From the NCBI RefSeq assembly GCF_002192415.1, contig NZ_CP021780.1:7006001-7070000 (forward strand): a stretch of DNA of 64,000 bases, written 5' to 3'. The notes beneath the pieces were generated by a model that saw only the letters and a program-made list of their open reading frames with translations, searched no databases and had not been told where the DNA came from. The number at the start of each line of letters is the position of its first letter. Position 1 is the first letter of the stretch. The DNA comes from Paenibacillus donghaensis. GTDB lineage: Bacteria > Bacillota > Bacilli > Paenibacillales > Paenibacillaceae. Position numbers and translations under genes: made by a program. Positions 8,524 through 17,223 of the stretch are shown one piece after another.

Positions 8524-10283
8524 TGGATTCCCTCCAGTTGCAATTGAATCAGCTCGTAATAAGCACCCTTGCGGGCGATCAGTTCCTGAGGTGTGCCGAC
8601 TTCCGCCACCCGTCCCTGCTTCATGACAACCACCAGGTCCATATCGGTCATCCAGTGCAGGCGGTGGGTGGCTAGAAAGACCAGCTTGCCTGCAAACAGC
8701 GGCAGCATCGTTTCCTTCAGCTCATATTCCGTCTCAATATCGAGGTGGGCTGTCGGCTCATCCAGCAGCAGGATCGGTCTGCGGCTGAGCAGCGCACGGG
8801 CCAGCGCCACCCGCTGTTCCTGTCCACCGCTCAGCACCCGGCCGCCGCTGCCAATCGGCTCTGCTAAGCCTTGCGGCAGGGCTGCGGCCAGCTTGCTTAA
8901 TCCGGCGGCAGCTACCACTCCGGCCACTTCTTCATCGGAGGCCTCCGGGTAGTAGAAGCGCACATTCTCCGCCAGCGAGCCGCTGAAGATATAAGGCCGC
9001 TGCGGAATATAAGAGGTCTGCTTGCGCCAGGCCTCATCCGTCAACGCACTGACAGCCGTGCCATTGATTCTAATCTGGCCGGAATCAGGGTGAAGGAAGC
9101 CGCCCAGTACATCAACCAGTGTCGATTTGCCGGCTCCGCTCTCCCCGATAATGCCGATTCGGCAGGCTCCCTTGAAGCTGAGGTTAACCTCATCCAGCGA
9201 AGGGCCGCCTTCTTCCTCATATTTCACACCGATGTCGCTCAGCGTCAGCTCCGATTCCGGCTTCCAGCTGAAGACGGATGCCGGAATCGACGCTGCTGTC
9301 CCCTGTTCCGTACCGCTTGGCTCAACCAGTACGGCCTGCGCCGTGTCGCGGTCAATGATGCTCTTCATCGCTTCGCCCGCTTCCTTGCCGTCCAGCGTAG
9401 CATGGAAGTCGGCCCCGACCAGCCTTACCGGCAGGAAATACTCGGGGGCCAGAATCAGGATGGTCAGCCCTGTCACCAGCGTCATCTGCTCATTGACCAG
9501 CCGCAGGCCCAGACTCACCGCCACTGACGCCACGGACAGCATCGTGAAGAAGTCCATCGCGAACGAGGACAGGAAGGCCACCCGCAGCGTCTTCATCGTG
9601 GCCGAGCGGTAGCGGTCGCTTACCAGCGCAATGCTCTCGCTGTGGCTGCGACTGCGGCCCAAGAATTTCAGCGTCTCCAGCCCGCGCAGTGAATCGACGA
9701 AATGGTTCGACAACGTGCGGTAGGACTTCAGCTGGCGGTCCATCTGCTTGCGTGCCGTCATGCCAATCAGGATCATGAACACGATGATGATCGGCATCGT
9801 TAAGGTAAGAATAATACCGCTGGCAGTATCCAGCGTATAGACATAGAACAGCAGTAGAAATGGCGTCACCGACATACCAACCATCCGCGGTATAATCAAC
9901 TCCAGATAAGTGCGGAACTTGGTCACTCCCTCTAAGACAAGAGTAACCAAAGTGCCGGTTCCCCGGTCCCCTGCCAGTCTCGGCCCCAGCTGGAACAGCT
10001 TGTCCATCATGGCCCTGCGCATGCTGCTGCCTGTCGCCTCTGCGAACCGGTAAGATACCCGGCTCATCAGCAGGGCGCAGATGTGGCGGAGCAGAAACGC
10101 AAGAAGGAACAAGAGCGAAGTCGCCCATTGTTCCTCCAGCGGTTCTCCCGCGAACAGCGCAGATACAACCTCTGCCAGCGATTTTGCCAGCAGAAGAATG
10201 GACAGGCTTTGCACCAGGGTAAGGAAGCCCACGATCAGAAAGACCGGCTTTACTCCTTTGTACCCAAGCAAATTTTTATCCAT
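8520..10283 (-). CDS. cydD: Thiol reductant ABC exporter, CydD-type subunit
   Basis: Partner of CydC in the thiol exporter needed for cytochrome bd assembly. The protein has 587 residues with an N-terminal transmembrane domain and a C-terminal ATPase domain (Walker A GESGAGKST, signature LSGGQEQRVALARALL, Walker B ILLLDEPT, H-loop ATHR). It starts within the stop codon of cydB (overlap at 10283) and ends overlapping the next gene, so all four cyd genes form one tightly packed operon. The signature motif has Q-E-Q where the usual is Q-R/Q-Q, a small variation. It corresponds to B. subtilis cydC by position. Confidence 0.9.
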   Translation of the reverse strand: MDKNLLGYKGVKPVFLIVGFLTLVQSLSILLLAKSLAEVVSALFAGEPLEEQWATSLLFLLAFLLRHICALLMSRVSYRFAEATGSSMRRAMMDKLFQLGPRLAGDRGTGTLVTLVLEGVTKFRTYLELIIPRMVGMSVTPFLLLFYVYTLDTASGIILTLTMPIIIVFMILIGMTARKQMDRQLKSYRTLSNHFVDSLRGLETLKFLGRSRSHSESIALVSDRYRSATMKTLRVAFLSSFAMDFFTMLSVASVAVSLGLRLVNEQMTLVTGLTILILAPEYFLPVRLVGADFHATLDGKEAGEAMKSIIDRDTAQAVLVEPSGTEQGTAASIPASVFSWKPESELTLSDIGVKYEEEGGPSLDEVNLSFKGACRIGIIGESGAGKSTLVDVLGGFLHPDSGQIRINGTAVSALTDEAWRKQTSYIPQRPYIFSGSLAENVRFYYPEASDEEVAGVVAAAGLSKLAAALPQGLAEPIGSGGRVLSGGQEQRVALARALLSRRPILLLDEPTAHLDIETEYELKETMLPLFAGKLVFLATHRLHWMTDMDLVVVMKQGRVAEVGTPQELIARKGAYYELIQLQLEGIH

Positions 10284-11296
10284 TAGTATTCAAGATGCTC
10301 CTTCTCGTGAATCCGTTTGTGAAAGATAAAGTAACTCCAGATCTGATAGCCCAGTACGAACGGCAGCATCGTCAGCGCCACAATCGTCATCACCTTCAGC
10401 GAATAATGGCCCGAAGCCGCGTTGGTAATTGTCAGATTGAAGGCTTGATCAATCGAGCTGATCATCACGCGCGGGAATAGTCCCACGAAGATGGACGCTA
10501 CCGAGAGGGCAAACACCGCACCGGTCATGCCAAACGCCCAGCTGTCCTTCTCCTTGGTCATGAAATATCCGGCCGCCACGTAAGCGGCGATACCCAGAAT
10601 AATAATAATCAGCAGCCAGGTTCCGCGTTGCTCGAAGATATCCGTCATATAATATGTCATTACCACAAAAGCTACCAGCAGCGCGCCCAGCGGCAGCAGC
10701 AGCTTCTGGGCCAGCTTGCGCGCGCGCAGCTGCAGATCGCCGGTCGTGCGCAGCGTTGTGAACATTAGTCCATGCACCAGGCACATCATCACTACAGCCA
10801 CACCCGCAAGTACGGTGTAGACATTGACGATGTCGGTAAATCCGGCACGCATCTGCATGTCCGCATCAATCGGCAGCCCTTTAATGAAGCTGGCGAAGAC
10901 TACGGCAAGCAGGAACGGCGGCAGCAGACTGCCGAAGAAGATGCAGGCGTCCCAGGTTTTTTTCCAGGCCTGTGAGTCGCGTTTGCCTCTGAATTCAAAA
11001 GCCACCCCGCGCGCAATCAGCGCCAGCAGTGCGAACACAAACGGAATGTAGAATCCGCTGAACAGCGTCGCGTACCACTCGGGGAACGCTGCGAACATCG
11101 CACCCGCCGCTGTAATCAGCCAGACCTCATTAGCATCCCAGAACGGGCCGATCGAGTTGATCAGCACCCGCTTTTCACTGTCGTTTTTGGCCAGCAGCTG
11201 TGTCTGCATCCCTACCCCGAAGTCGAAGCCCTCCAGGAAAAAGAAGCCCACAAACAGCACCGCAATCAGCAGGAACCATAATTCATTAAGAGACAT
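10283..11296 (-). CDS. cydB: Cytochrome bd ubiquinol/menaquinol oxidase subunit II
   Basis: Subunit II of cytochrome bd oxidase, an integral membrane protein (337 residues, about eight to nine membrane segments) that partners CydA in reducing O2 with electrons from menaquinol. The start MSLNELWFLLIAVLF at 11296 matches family N-termini and has AGGGGG ten bases upstream; the longer frame from 11326 lies inside cydA. The conserved FFLEGFDFGVG and GPFWDANEVWL motifs are present. The start overlaps the last 11 bases of cydA. Confidence 0.95.
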   Translation of the reverse strand: MSLNELWFLLIAVLFVGFFFLEGFDFGVGMQTQLLAKNDSEKRVLINSIGPFWDANEVWLITAAGAMFAAFPEWYATLFSGFYIPFVFALLALIARGVAFEFRGKRDSQAWKKTWDACIFFGSLLPPFLLAVVFASFIKGLPIDADMQMRAGFTDIVNVYTVLAGVAVVMMCLVHGLMFTTLRTTGDLQLRARKLAQKLLLPLGALLVAFVVMTYYMTDIFEQRGTWLLIIIILGIAAYVAAGYFMTKEKDSWAFGMTGAVFALSVASIFVGLFPRVMISSIDQAFNLTITNAASGHYSLKVMTIVALTMLPFVLGYQIWSYFIFHKRIHEKEHLEY

Positions 11297-12689
11297 GTGG
11301 CCCGACCCCCTTGTTATACGGATCATGTGGCTGACCGTGATCTTGATCCATGTTGTACGGACCTTGTTTGATTACCTTAATGAACAAGCCAACCAATACG
11401 GCACCCAGAATCGCATAAATCGTTGTAAATGATATCACCGAGAATAGCACCTGACCGCTTGTAATATTAGGCGATACGCTGTCTTTTGTCTGCATCAGTC
11501 CGAATACCGTCCAAGGCTGACGGCCAATTTCAGTCATAATCCAGCCTGCGGTATTAGCAATCGGTGGAAGCAGCAGCCCCCACAGCATAAAGCGCATGAA
11601 CCAGGTATTCGGACGGTCCATCTTTTTGCGCCACATCAGATACATCGCATACAAGCCAAGCACAATCATCAATGTACCAGCCAGCACCATAATCCGGAAG
11701 CTCCAGAACGTCGTGCGCACGGGCGGGATATAATCTCCCGGTCCATATTGCTGTTCATATTCTGCCTGCAGCTGATTCATCCCTTTAACTTCACCGGAGA
11801 ACTTGCTGTACGACAGGAAGCTCAGCATATAGGGAATTTGGAATTCGTTAGTGTTTACTTTGTTGACCGGATCTATATTAGCCCATACGGTCCAAGGAGC
11901 CGGATCACCACTTTTGCCCCATAGTGCTTCAGTGGCTGCCATCTTCATCGGCTGGGTCCCAACCAGGTATTGTGCCTGGGCATGTCCGGCTACTGCCACA
12001 CCAATAGAAGAGATAATCCCTACAATAGCTGCAATCTCGAACGATTTTTTGAAAAAAGAAACCTCCTGCTTCTTCAGCAGCTTATACGCGCTGATCCCCG
12101 TCACCAGGAATGCGCCTGTGGCATAAGCCGCCAGCACCGTATGCGGGAACTCGACCAGCAGCTGGCCGTTCGTAATGAGCGCGAAGAAATCATTCATCTC
12201 CGCCCGCCCATTATTAACCGCGAAGCCAACCGGGTGCTGCATGAAGGAGTTCGCCACCAGAATCCAGAAGGCCGACAGCATCGTGCCGAAGGCTACCAGC
12301 CAGATCGAGAGCAGATGGACTCTTTTGGACACCTTATCCCAACCGAAGATCCACAGCCCGATAAAGGTAGACTCCAGAAAAAAAGCCAGCAGCGCTTCTA
12401 TTGCCAGCGGAGCCCCGAACACATCTCCTACGAAACGCGAATAGTCCGACCAGTTCATCCCGAACTGGAATTCCTGCAGAATCCCTGTTACTACACCGAC
12501 TGCAAAATTGATGAGAAACAGCTTCCCCCAGAATTGCGCCATTTTTTTGTATTCCTCATTGCCTTTTCTAACGTACATGGTCTCCATAATCGCAATCAGG
12601 AGCGCTAGTCCAATGGATACCGGCACAAAGAAATAGTGAAAAATCGTCGTCGATGCGAATTGAAACCGTGACAGCATGACTGTATCCAT
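11286..12689 (-). CDS. cydA: Cytochrome bd oxidase subunit I
   Basis: Catalytic subunit of the cytochrome bd quinol oxidase, a high-affinity terminal oxidase for low oxygen. The protein has 467 residues with the short quinol-binding loop usual for Firmicutes. Visible signatures include the N-terminal SRFQFASTTIFHYFFVP with the high-spin heme histidine near residue 18, GVVTGILQEFQFGMNW, VEFPHTVLAAY with another heme histidine, and GRQPWTVFGLM. Strong RBS (AGGAAGGGGAG) before the ATG. Two Rex-type operators lie 64-133 bases upstream, so the operon should be repressed at low NADH/NAD+ ratio and induced when respiration slows. Confidence 0.96.
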   Translation of the reverse strand: MDTVMLSRFQFASTTIFHYFFVPVSIGLALLIAIMETMYVRKGNEEYKKMAQFWGKLFLINFAVGVVTGILQEFQFGMNWSDYSRFVGDVFGAPLAIEALLAFFLESTFIGLWIFGWDKVSKRVHLLSIWLVAFGTMLSAFWILVANSFMQHPVGFAVNNGRAEMNDFFALITNGQLLVEFPHTVLAAYATGAFLVTGISAYKLLKKQEVSFFKKSFEIAAIVGIISSIGVAVAGHAQAQYLVGTQPMKMAATEALWGKSGDPAPWTVWANIDPVNKVNTNEFQIPYMLSFLSYSKFSGEVKGMNQLQAEYEQQYGPGDYIPPVRTTFWSFRIMVLAGTLMIVLGLYAMYLMWRKKMDRPNTWFMRFMLWGLLLPPIANTAGWIMTEIGRQPWTVFGLMQTKDSVSPNITSGQVLFSVISFTTIYAILGAVLVGLFIKVIKQGPYNMDQDHGQPHDPYNKGVGPHVS

Positions 12690-12752
12690 ATTTCTCCCCT
12701 TCCTGTTCCCTCAATTCAATAGATCTATTCTGTCAAAAATTCGAGGGAGTAA

Positions 12753-12770
12753 GTGTGATATATGTCACAA
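12753..12770. promoter_or_regulatory. Rex operator, proximal
   Basis: On the minus strand it reads TTGTGACATATATCACAC, matching the Rex consensus TTGTGA-N6-TCACAA at 11 of 12 arm positions. It lies 64 bases before the cydA start and pairs with a second site 35 bases further upstream. Confidence 0.8.
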
Positions 12771-12804
12771 CAAACAGGGCTTTCAGGGCTTAAAAACAAT
12801 AAAT

Positions 12805-12822
12805 TTGTGACAAATATCACAA
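12805..12822. promoter_or_regulatory. Rex operator, distal (perfect)
   Basis: TTGTGACAAATATCACAA is a perfect match to the Rex half-site palindrome TTGTGA-N6-TCACAA. Rex is the NADH-sensing repressor known to control cyd operons in Bacillus. The two sites are about 52 bases apart centre to centre, close to five helical turns. Confidence 0.85.
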
Positions 12823-12839
12823 TATAGCGTTAGAATGCA

Positions 12840-12867
12840 AAAAAAATAAGACGGTTTTCCCGTCTTG
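12840..12867 (-). terminator. Intrinsic terminator after ydjO
   Basis: Minus-strand hairpin AAGACGG-GAAAA-CCGTCTT followed by ATTTTTTT. It lies 50 bases beyond the ydjO stop and separates it from the cyd control region. Confidence 0.85.
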
Positions 12868-12915
12868 GATTGGTTCTTGATGCTATAGCAAGCTTTATGC
12901 GTTAAGGTCTTATCA

Positions 12916-13146
12916 TCAGGTAATCGAGATACCCTTCTTCAACGATTTGAGGTCGCCATTAGAATTGAGCAACAGCGGAAGCATCTTCATGCTACGTTCC
13001 ATAGGAGAGTGACAGAGACGACAAGAAGGCGCATGTTCAAATGCGAAATTATCCCTCATCCATCCATTACAACCCTCATTGGTACAAGCCCAGATTGCAG
13101 TATTTTCTTCCGGTATTTCCTCCAAAGGTTTCTTCCGGTAGTTCAT
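12916..13146 (-). CDS. ydjO: Cold-inducible YdjO-family protein
   Basis: A 76-residue protein of the YdjO family (cold-inducible, function unknown). It carries two cysteine pairs, CTNEGC and CRLC, compatible with one zinc site, and the conserved GWMRDNFAFE and SPMERSMKMLP stretches. The ATG has a GGAGG-type site upstream. It lies downstream of a csp gene on the same strand but behind a strong terminator, so it probably has its own promoter in the 13147-13262 gap. Confidence 0.8.
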   Translation of the reverse strand: MNYRKKPLEEIPEENTAIWACTNEGCNGWMRDNFAFEHAPSCRLCHSPMERSMKMLPLLLNSNGDLKSLKKGISIT

Positions 13147-13262
13147 TGCCGTTCCTCCTTCCTTTATGTTCCAAAGGTAAACGTCGAATCCAGTCGTAAT
13201 TCGTCTTTCTTTTCTTGAAATATCAGGAAGTTAATCCAAGATGTTCATCTATTTGATATTAT

Positions 13263-13300
13263 AAAAAAAGACCGTCCCGACTTAAAAAAGCAGGGACGGT
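13263..13300 (-). terminator. Intrinsic terminator of csp
   Basis: Minus-strand stem ACCGTCCC ... GGGACGGT with a run of seven T directly after it, 12 bases beyond the csp stop codon. Confidence 0.9.
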
Positions 13301-13311
13301 ATCTTCTATTA

Positions 13312-13512
13312 TTACAGTTTTACAACGTTTTCGGCTTGTGGTCCGCGGTTGCCTTGAACAACGTTGAATTCAACGCGTTGGCCTTCGTCCAAAGTTTTGA
13401 AGCCGTCGCCAGTGATTGCGCTGAAGTGAACGAATACGTCGCTTCCGCCTTCAACTTCGATGAAACCGAATCCTTTTTCTGCGTTGAACCATTTAACTGT
13501 ACCTGTTTGCAT
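13312..13512 (-). CDS. csp: CspA-family cold shock protein
   Basis: A 66-residue single cold-shock domain protein, a nucleic-acid chaperone that melts RNA secondary structure. Both RNA-binding motifs are intact: KGFGFI (RNP1) and VFVHF (RNP2). Start [10 protein letters not shown] at 13512 has GGAGG eight bases upstream. A good promoter lies about 145 bases upstream, giving a long 5' untranslated leader as is typical for cold-regulated csp genes. Confidence 0.96.
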   Translation of the reverse strand: MQTGTVKWFNAEKGFGFIEVEGGSDVFVHFSAITGDGFKTLDEGQRVEFNVVQGNRGPQAENVVKL

Positions 13513-13655
13513 GTGTGTTACCTCCACAAATTTAAATTAATATGTTCTTTTTATCTTCAAACAAAGAAAAAATTCACACATTGAGAAAGGTTGTATTTCT
13601 GAATCGACAGCCCTTTTCAATGTCAGAATTAGGTATCAATTGTATGAATGTTTTC

Positions 13656-13684
13656 ATATTACCACACCTTTATAACAAAGGCAA
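13656..13684 (-). promoter_or_regulatory. SigA-type promoter of csp
   Basis: Minus-strand TTGCCT, 17-base spacer, TAATAT. The predicted transcript starts near 13648, giving a leader of about 135 bases before the csp start codon. Confidence 0.75.
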
Positions 13685-13716
13685 GCTTGCTTATCCGAAT
13701 TTAACCTTATTTCCCC

Positions 13717-13754
13717 TGAAAAGGCTGACTTCCCAATGTAAGGGTTATCAGCCT
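13717..13754 (-). terminator. Intrinsic terminator after htrC
   Basis: Minus-strand stem AGGCTGA ... TCAGCCT with an inner ACCC/GGG pairing, followed by TTTTC. It lies about 45 bases past the htrC stop and upstream of the csp promoter. Confidence 0.7.
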
Positions 13755-13799
13755 CCTTCTCCGTGACTGCTGTACTAGTATATGCGGCCTTTACAGCAT

Positions 13800-15044
13800 T
13801 TATTCCTCGGGTTTCTCAAGAAGTTTTACGGTAACCTGCTTGACTTCTCCGTTGCGGTAAAATGTGATCTTCAGCTCGTCGCCAATCTTCGTTTTGTCGT
13901 ATAAATATTTGCGCAGCTGCAGTGTAGAATGTATTGGCTGATTGTCAAACTTGGTAATCACATCATTAAGCTGCAGGCCGGCTTCCTTGCCCGGACCCAC
14001 GGCATCCAGTACCACTACGCCGTCTGTTACGCTGGTTGGCAGATTCAGCTCCTTGCGCTGATCCTCTGCAAGCGGCACATACGGGTTGTTAAGATCTATC
14101 GAATATACACCCAGATAAGAACGGGCGATTTTGCCTTTGGCAGACAGCTCATCGGCGATATCCATAACATGGTTAGCGGGAATCGCAAAGCCCAATCCCT
14201 CCACACCGGTATCGGAAATCTTCATGGTGTTGATGCCAATCACCTTGCCGTTCAGATCAACCAGCGCACCGCCGCTGTTGCCTTCATTAATGGCGGCATC
14301 CGTCTGGATGACCTCCTGCTCCCAGTCGTATACCCCATCCTGATTCAGAGAGACGGGAATGGTACGTTCGGTGTAGCTGACAATCCCGGAGGTCAATGTG
14401 TCGCCCAGACCCAGCGGATTACCGATGGCAATTACCGTTTCCCCAAGCCGCAGCTTGGAGGAATCACCTATCTGCGCAACCATGTTGATTCCTTTGACAT
14501 CGATGGAGAGTACGGCAATATCGCTCACCTTGTCTGTGCCCACCAGCTCTGCCTTGCGCGTCACGCCGTCAACGGTCACAACCTCCAGGTCACCCGAGCC
14601 GTCGATAACATGATTGTTGGTAATGATATAAGCCTTTTTGTTGTCCTTTTTATAAATTACGCCTGAGCCCAGTGCCGACTCATCGAGAATTTCCAGTTCC
14701 TTATTATCTTCCTTGTGGTTGATAATGCTGACCACCGCCGGACGAACCGTCGCAGCAGCCTGAATAATGCGTTCATAGGGATCACCGCTGCTTGGTGCCA
14801 CATTCTGGACCCTTACCGGCTCTGCCACTTTCTCCTGTGAGAGCTGACCGGTTACCAGACTGAATAGCAGAACGGCAACCACCGCACTGATCAAGGAGCT
14901 GATCGCGGATATTTGCAAGGTGGACAGACCCCGCCGGCTCTTGCGCACCGACCATGTCCGGTTATTCGACGAACTTGATGTTTCCGCACGTTCTCTGCGC
15001 CGTGATACCTTGGTTGAATAGAAATCGTCATCAAACAATCCCAC
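13800..15044 (-). CDS. htrC: HtrA/HtrC-type membrane serine protease
   Basis: Membrane-anchored S1C serine protease (DegP/HtrA type) that degrades or refolds damaged exported proteins. A cytoplasmic N-terminus of ~45 residues leads to one membrane segment (ISAISSLISAVVAVLLFSLV), a trypsin-like domain with the triad in NNHVID, SDIAVL and GNSGGAL, and a C-terminal PDZ domain with a GLGFAIP-type binding region before it. I prefer the GTG start at 15044 (GLFDDDFYS...) because GGGGAGAGG lies seven bases upstream; the longer ATG frame (15080) lacks a site. It is the distal gene of the wal cluster, as in Bacillus, but separated from walJ by 536 bases and an opposite gene. Confidence 0.92.
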   Translation of the reverse strand: MGLFDDDFYSTKVSRRRERAETSSSSNNRTWSVRKSRRGLSTLQISAISSLISAVVAVLLFSLVTGQLSQEKVAEPVRVQNVAPSSGDPYERIIQAAATVRPAVVSIINHKEDNKELEILDESALGSGVIYKKDNKKAYIITNNHVIDGSGDLEVVTVDGVTRKAELVGTDKVSDIAVLSIDVKGINMVAQIGDSSKLRLGETVIAIGNPLGLGDTLTSGIVSYTERTIPVSLNQDGVYDWEQEVIQTDAAINEGNSGGALVDLNGKVIGINTMKISDTGVEGLGFAIPANHVMDIADELSAKGKIARSYLGVYSIDLNNPYVPLAEDQRKELNLPTSVTDGVVVLDAVGPGKEAGLQLNDVITKFDNQPIHSTLQLRKYLYDKTKIGDELKITFYRNGEVKQVTVKLLEKPEE

Positions 15045-15353
15045 CGGTAATCCTCTCCCCTCTATCGCCAGTGCATTCAAGCCTCGAAAGCCAAGTACCC
15101 ACGCGCAGATATTCCTCTTATCTATTAGACTCCACTAAGCCTTAAAAAGTTTCACTTTATTCATTCACCACAAAATGGTATTAACTAAGCTGCCAACTCT
15201 GAAATACTTGTAATTTCCTTGGTTTCACGGAATATTTCACAGCTTGAAAGAGTAGACTAGGGGTATAAGCCATGAACGCTACCCTGCTTCTCGTCTGTTT
15301 ACAATTGTATCACAGCCAGATGGCAAGACACTGACTTTCTCAGGTAAAATAAC

Positions 15354-15367
15354 TGTAAACTTTTACA
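15354..15367. promoter_or_regulatory. Palindrome upstream of small plus-strand gene
   Basis: TGTAAACTTTTACA is a palindrome with 6-base perfect arms, 39 bases before the start of the 68-residue gene and between two divergent genes. Its half-site resembles part of a WalR box (TGTAA-type), but the WalR direct-repeat spacing is absent. Function unknown. The remainder of the 15045-15405 gap shows no other feature. Confidence 0.35.
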
Positions 15368-15405
15368 CCAAAATAATGATTTCAGTAAAAAGGAGCTGCT
15401 GAACC

Positions 15406-15612
15406 ATGGAATCGTTCTCCACCAGCATGGACCTGGTACAGTTCATTGGTAAACTTGGTGATTTGAAGGATGAACACTATCATATGACGCTGGCTTTCAA
15501 TGCCATGATGGAGCTGTTGATCGAAAAAGGGCTGGTTACCCGCCAGGAGCTGGAGCATAAGACTGCAGAGCTGAACCAGCTTATGACTGGCTCACCTTAT
15601 CCCATGGCGTAG
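15406..15612 (+). CDS. Unknown 68-residue helical protein
   Basis: I do not recognise this as a named family. It is a small, largely helical, acidic protein with a methionine-rich middle (YHMTLAFNAMMELLIEKG). Support: an AGGAG site nine bases before the ATG, normal codon use, and a position in the gap between walJ and htrC. It is convergent with walJ and overlaps its last 32 bases, so the two mRNAs would be complementary at their ends. Confidence 0.6.
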   Translation: MESFSTSMDLVQFIGKLGDLKDEHYHMTLAFNAMMELLIEKGLVTRQELEHKTAELNQLMTGSPYPMA

Positions 15613-16387
15613 GACGGTCAAAGTAAGTGTCGCACAGCTTGAACTCAGTGTCCTTATAGAAAGTGCCCCGGTCCTCCATCGCACAGCGCACCGACATTCT
15701 GGCCAGATCAATCATATTATGGTCTCTGCTTAAATGAGCCAGATAGGCCCGCTTGGTGCGTCCTGTCAGAATCTCACTCAGTGCTGCCCCTGCAGCATCA
15801 TTAGATAAATGACCCATATCGCCCAGAATACGGCGTTTCGTATTCCACGGATAACGTCCCATCCGCAGCATTTCAATATCGTGATTAGCCTCCAGCACAA
15901 GCACATCGGCATCCGAGATTGCCGTTCTCACTTTATCGCTCACATAGCCCAGGTCGGTAGCCACACACAGCTTCTCGCTGCCGTCATAGAAATTATAAGC
16001 GACCGGCTCGGCCGCATCATGCGAGATGGCGAAGGACTCCACGCGCAAGCTGCCGAAATCCCTCTGCTCCCCCGACTCCAGAATGACACGGTTATGCTCG
16101 GCAATCTTGCCGATCCCCTTCTCAATGGCTCCCCAGGTGTTGGTATTGGCATAGATGGGAAGATCATATTTGCGTGCCATGGCTCCAAGTCCGCGGATAT
16201 GGTCCGAATGCTCATGGGTGACGAGAATGCCGTCAATATCGCTCCCCGTCAGCTCGCGCATGGCCAGCAGCTCATCGATCCGCTTGGCGCTCAGCCCCGC
16301 GTCAATCATAAGTGTGGTTTCCCCGTTGCGGACCACCGTCACATTCCCGGTAGAACCGCTCGACAGAACTGTAAATGATATTCCCAT
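15581..16387 (-). CDS. walJ: WalJ (YycJ) metallo-beta-lactamase-fold protein
   Basis: MBL-fold hydrolase encoded in the wal operon; the family links cell-wall control with DNA metabolism (exonuclease-like activity has been proposed). The 268-residue protein has the metal-binding motif THEHSDHIRG, the later SHDAAEP and LEANHD histidine/aspartate ligands and LAHLSRDHN. The ATG at 16387 has AAGGAG upstream; the longer frame lies in walI. It is 14 bases downstream of walI and overlaps the convergent small gene at its 3' end. Confidence 0.92.
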   Translation of the reverse strand: MGISFTVLSSGSTGNVTVVRNGETTLMIDAGLSAKRIDELLAMRELTGSDIDGILVTHEHSDHIRGLGAMARKYDLPIYANTNTWGAIEKGIGKIAEHNRVILESGEQRDFGSLRVESFAISHDAAEPVAYNFYDGSEKLCVATDLGYVSDKVRTAISDADVLVLEANHDIEMLRMGRYPWNTKRRILGDMGHLSNDAAGAALSEILTGRTKRAYLAHLSRDHNMIDLARMSVRCAMEDRGTFYKDTEFKLCDTYFDRPTPWDKVSQS

Positions 16388-16401
16388 AATTCCTGCTCCT
16401 T

Positions 16402-17142
16402 CTACTCTGTTGTCTTGGGACTGATAATGTCCGCACTGATCGCGTCCACATAATAGGTGCTGCCATCCTCCAGAATGAACCGCCACATGGGCGAAGCCAC
16501 CTGGCTCTCCGAATTGAACAATTCGCCGTAATACCCCAGCTCAATCTCTTTCACCACGGCGTCTAGAGGGAAGTACTTCTCGATCAGGCTGCTCAGCGCC
16601 TGCGAGGCCGGAAGCACCTTCTGCTCGCCTTCCCCACTGCTCGCTCCAAGCTCAATCTTCGGCCAGCGGTAGGCAACAATTTTCTGTTCGCTGGTAATCA
16701 GCTCCAGCCTCACCCGGAACAACGACCATTTCTCCTGCACCAGCGGGTGGAGCACGAAAGTGCCCACGTCACTCTCCTGCGAGTCGAACCGGTAGCTTGC
16801 GATATCCGGGATCTGTCCCTCCAGCGCCTTGCTCAGCTCAGAGAAGGACGAATAGATCAGCTTGCTGTCGATCGGATTCTCCAGCTTCACCAGCGGCTCA
16901 TTCTGCCCCTCGCTGGAATAGCTGTAAGTAATCGCAGGCAGCTTGGGCGTGGCCGCCGGGATCGGAGACAGAATCCGGATTCCCTTCTGCTCCATAACGG
17001 CCTGAGTTTCCTTGGACAGGGAAGTGAAATCAAGATTCGCGCTGACCTGCTCGCGCAGATCCATCCACAGCTGGTAGCACAGCAGCAGGTTCAGTCCCAG
17101 AAAGGCGAAGATCAGCACATTTTTGGCTCTTCCCCAGTCCAT
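16402..17142 (-). CDS. walI: WalI (YycI), negative regulator of WalK
   Basis: Membrane-anchored accessory protein which with WalH inhibits the histidine kinase WalK. 246 residues: one N-terminal membrane segment (KNVLIFAFLGLNLLLCYQLW) and an extracytoplasmic YycI domain containing repeats resembling peptidase propeptides. GAGGAG precedes the ATG. Lies 81 bases downstream of walH; the order walR-K-H-I-J is conserved in Firmicutes. Confidence 0.9.
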   Translation of the reverse strand: MDWGRAKNVLIFAFLGLNLLLCYQLWMDLREQVSANLDFTSLSKETQAVMEQKGIRILSPIPAATPKLPAITYSYSSEGQNEPLVKLENPIDSKLIYSSFSELSKALEGQIPDIASYRFDSQESDVGTFVLHPLVQEKWSLFRVRLELITSEQKIVAYRWPKIELGASSGEGEQKVLPASQALSSLIEKYFPLDAVVKEIELGYYGELFNSESQVASPMWRFILEDGSTYYVDAISADIISPKTTE

Positions 17143-17223
17143 AGTTACTCCTCCTCAAAGTTTTGTGAGCCGTTCATCCTGATTTATCTTCGTACAAAAC
17201 TACTTCGTAAGCATAATCCGCAC

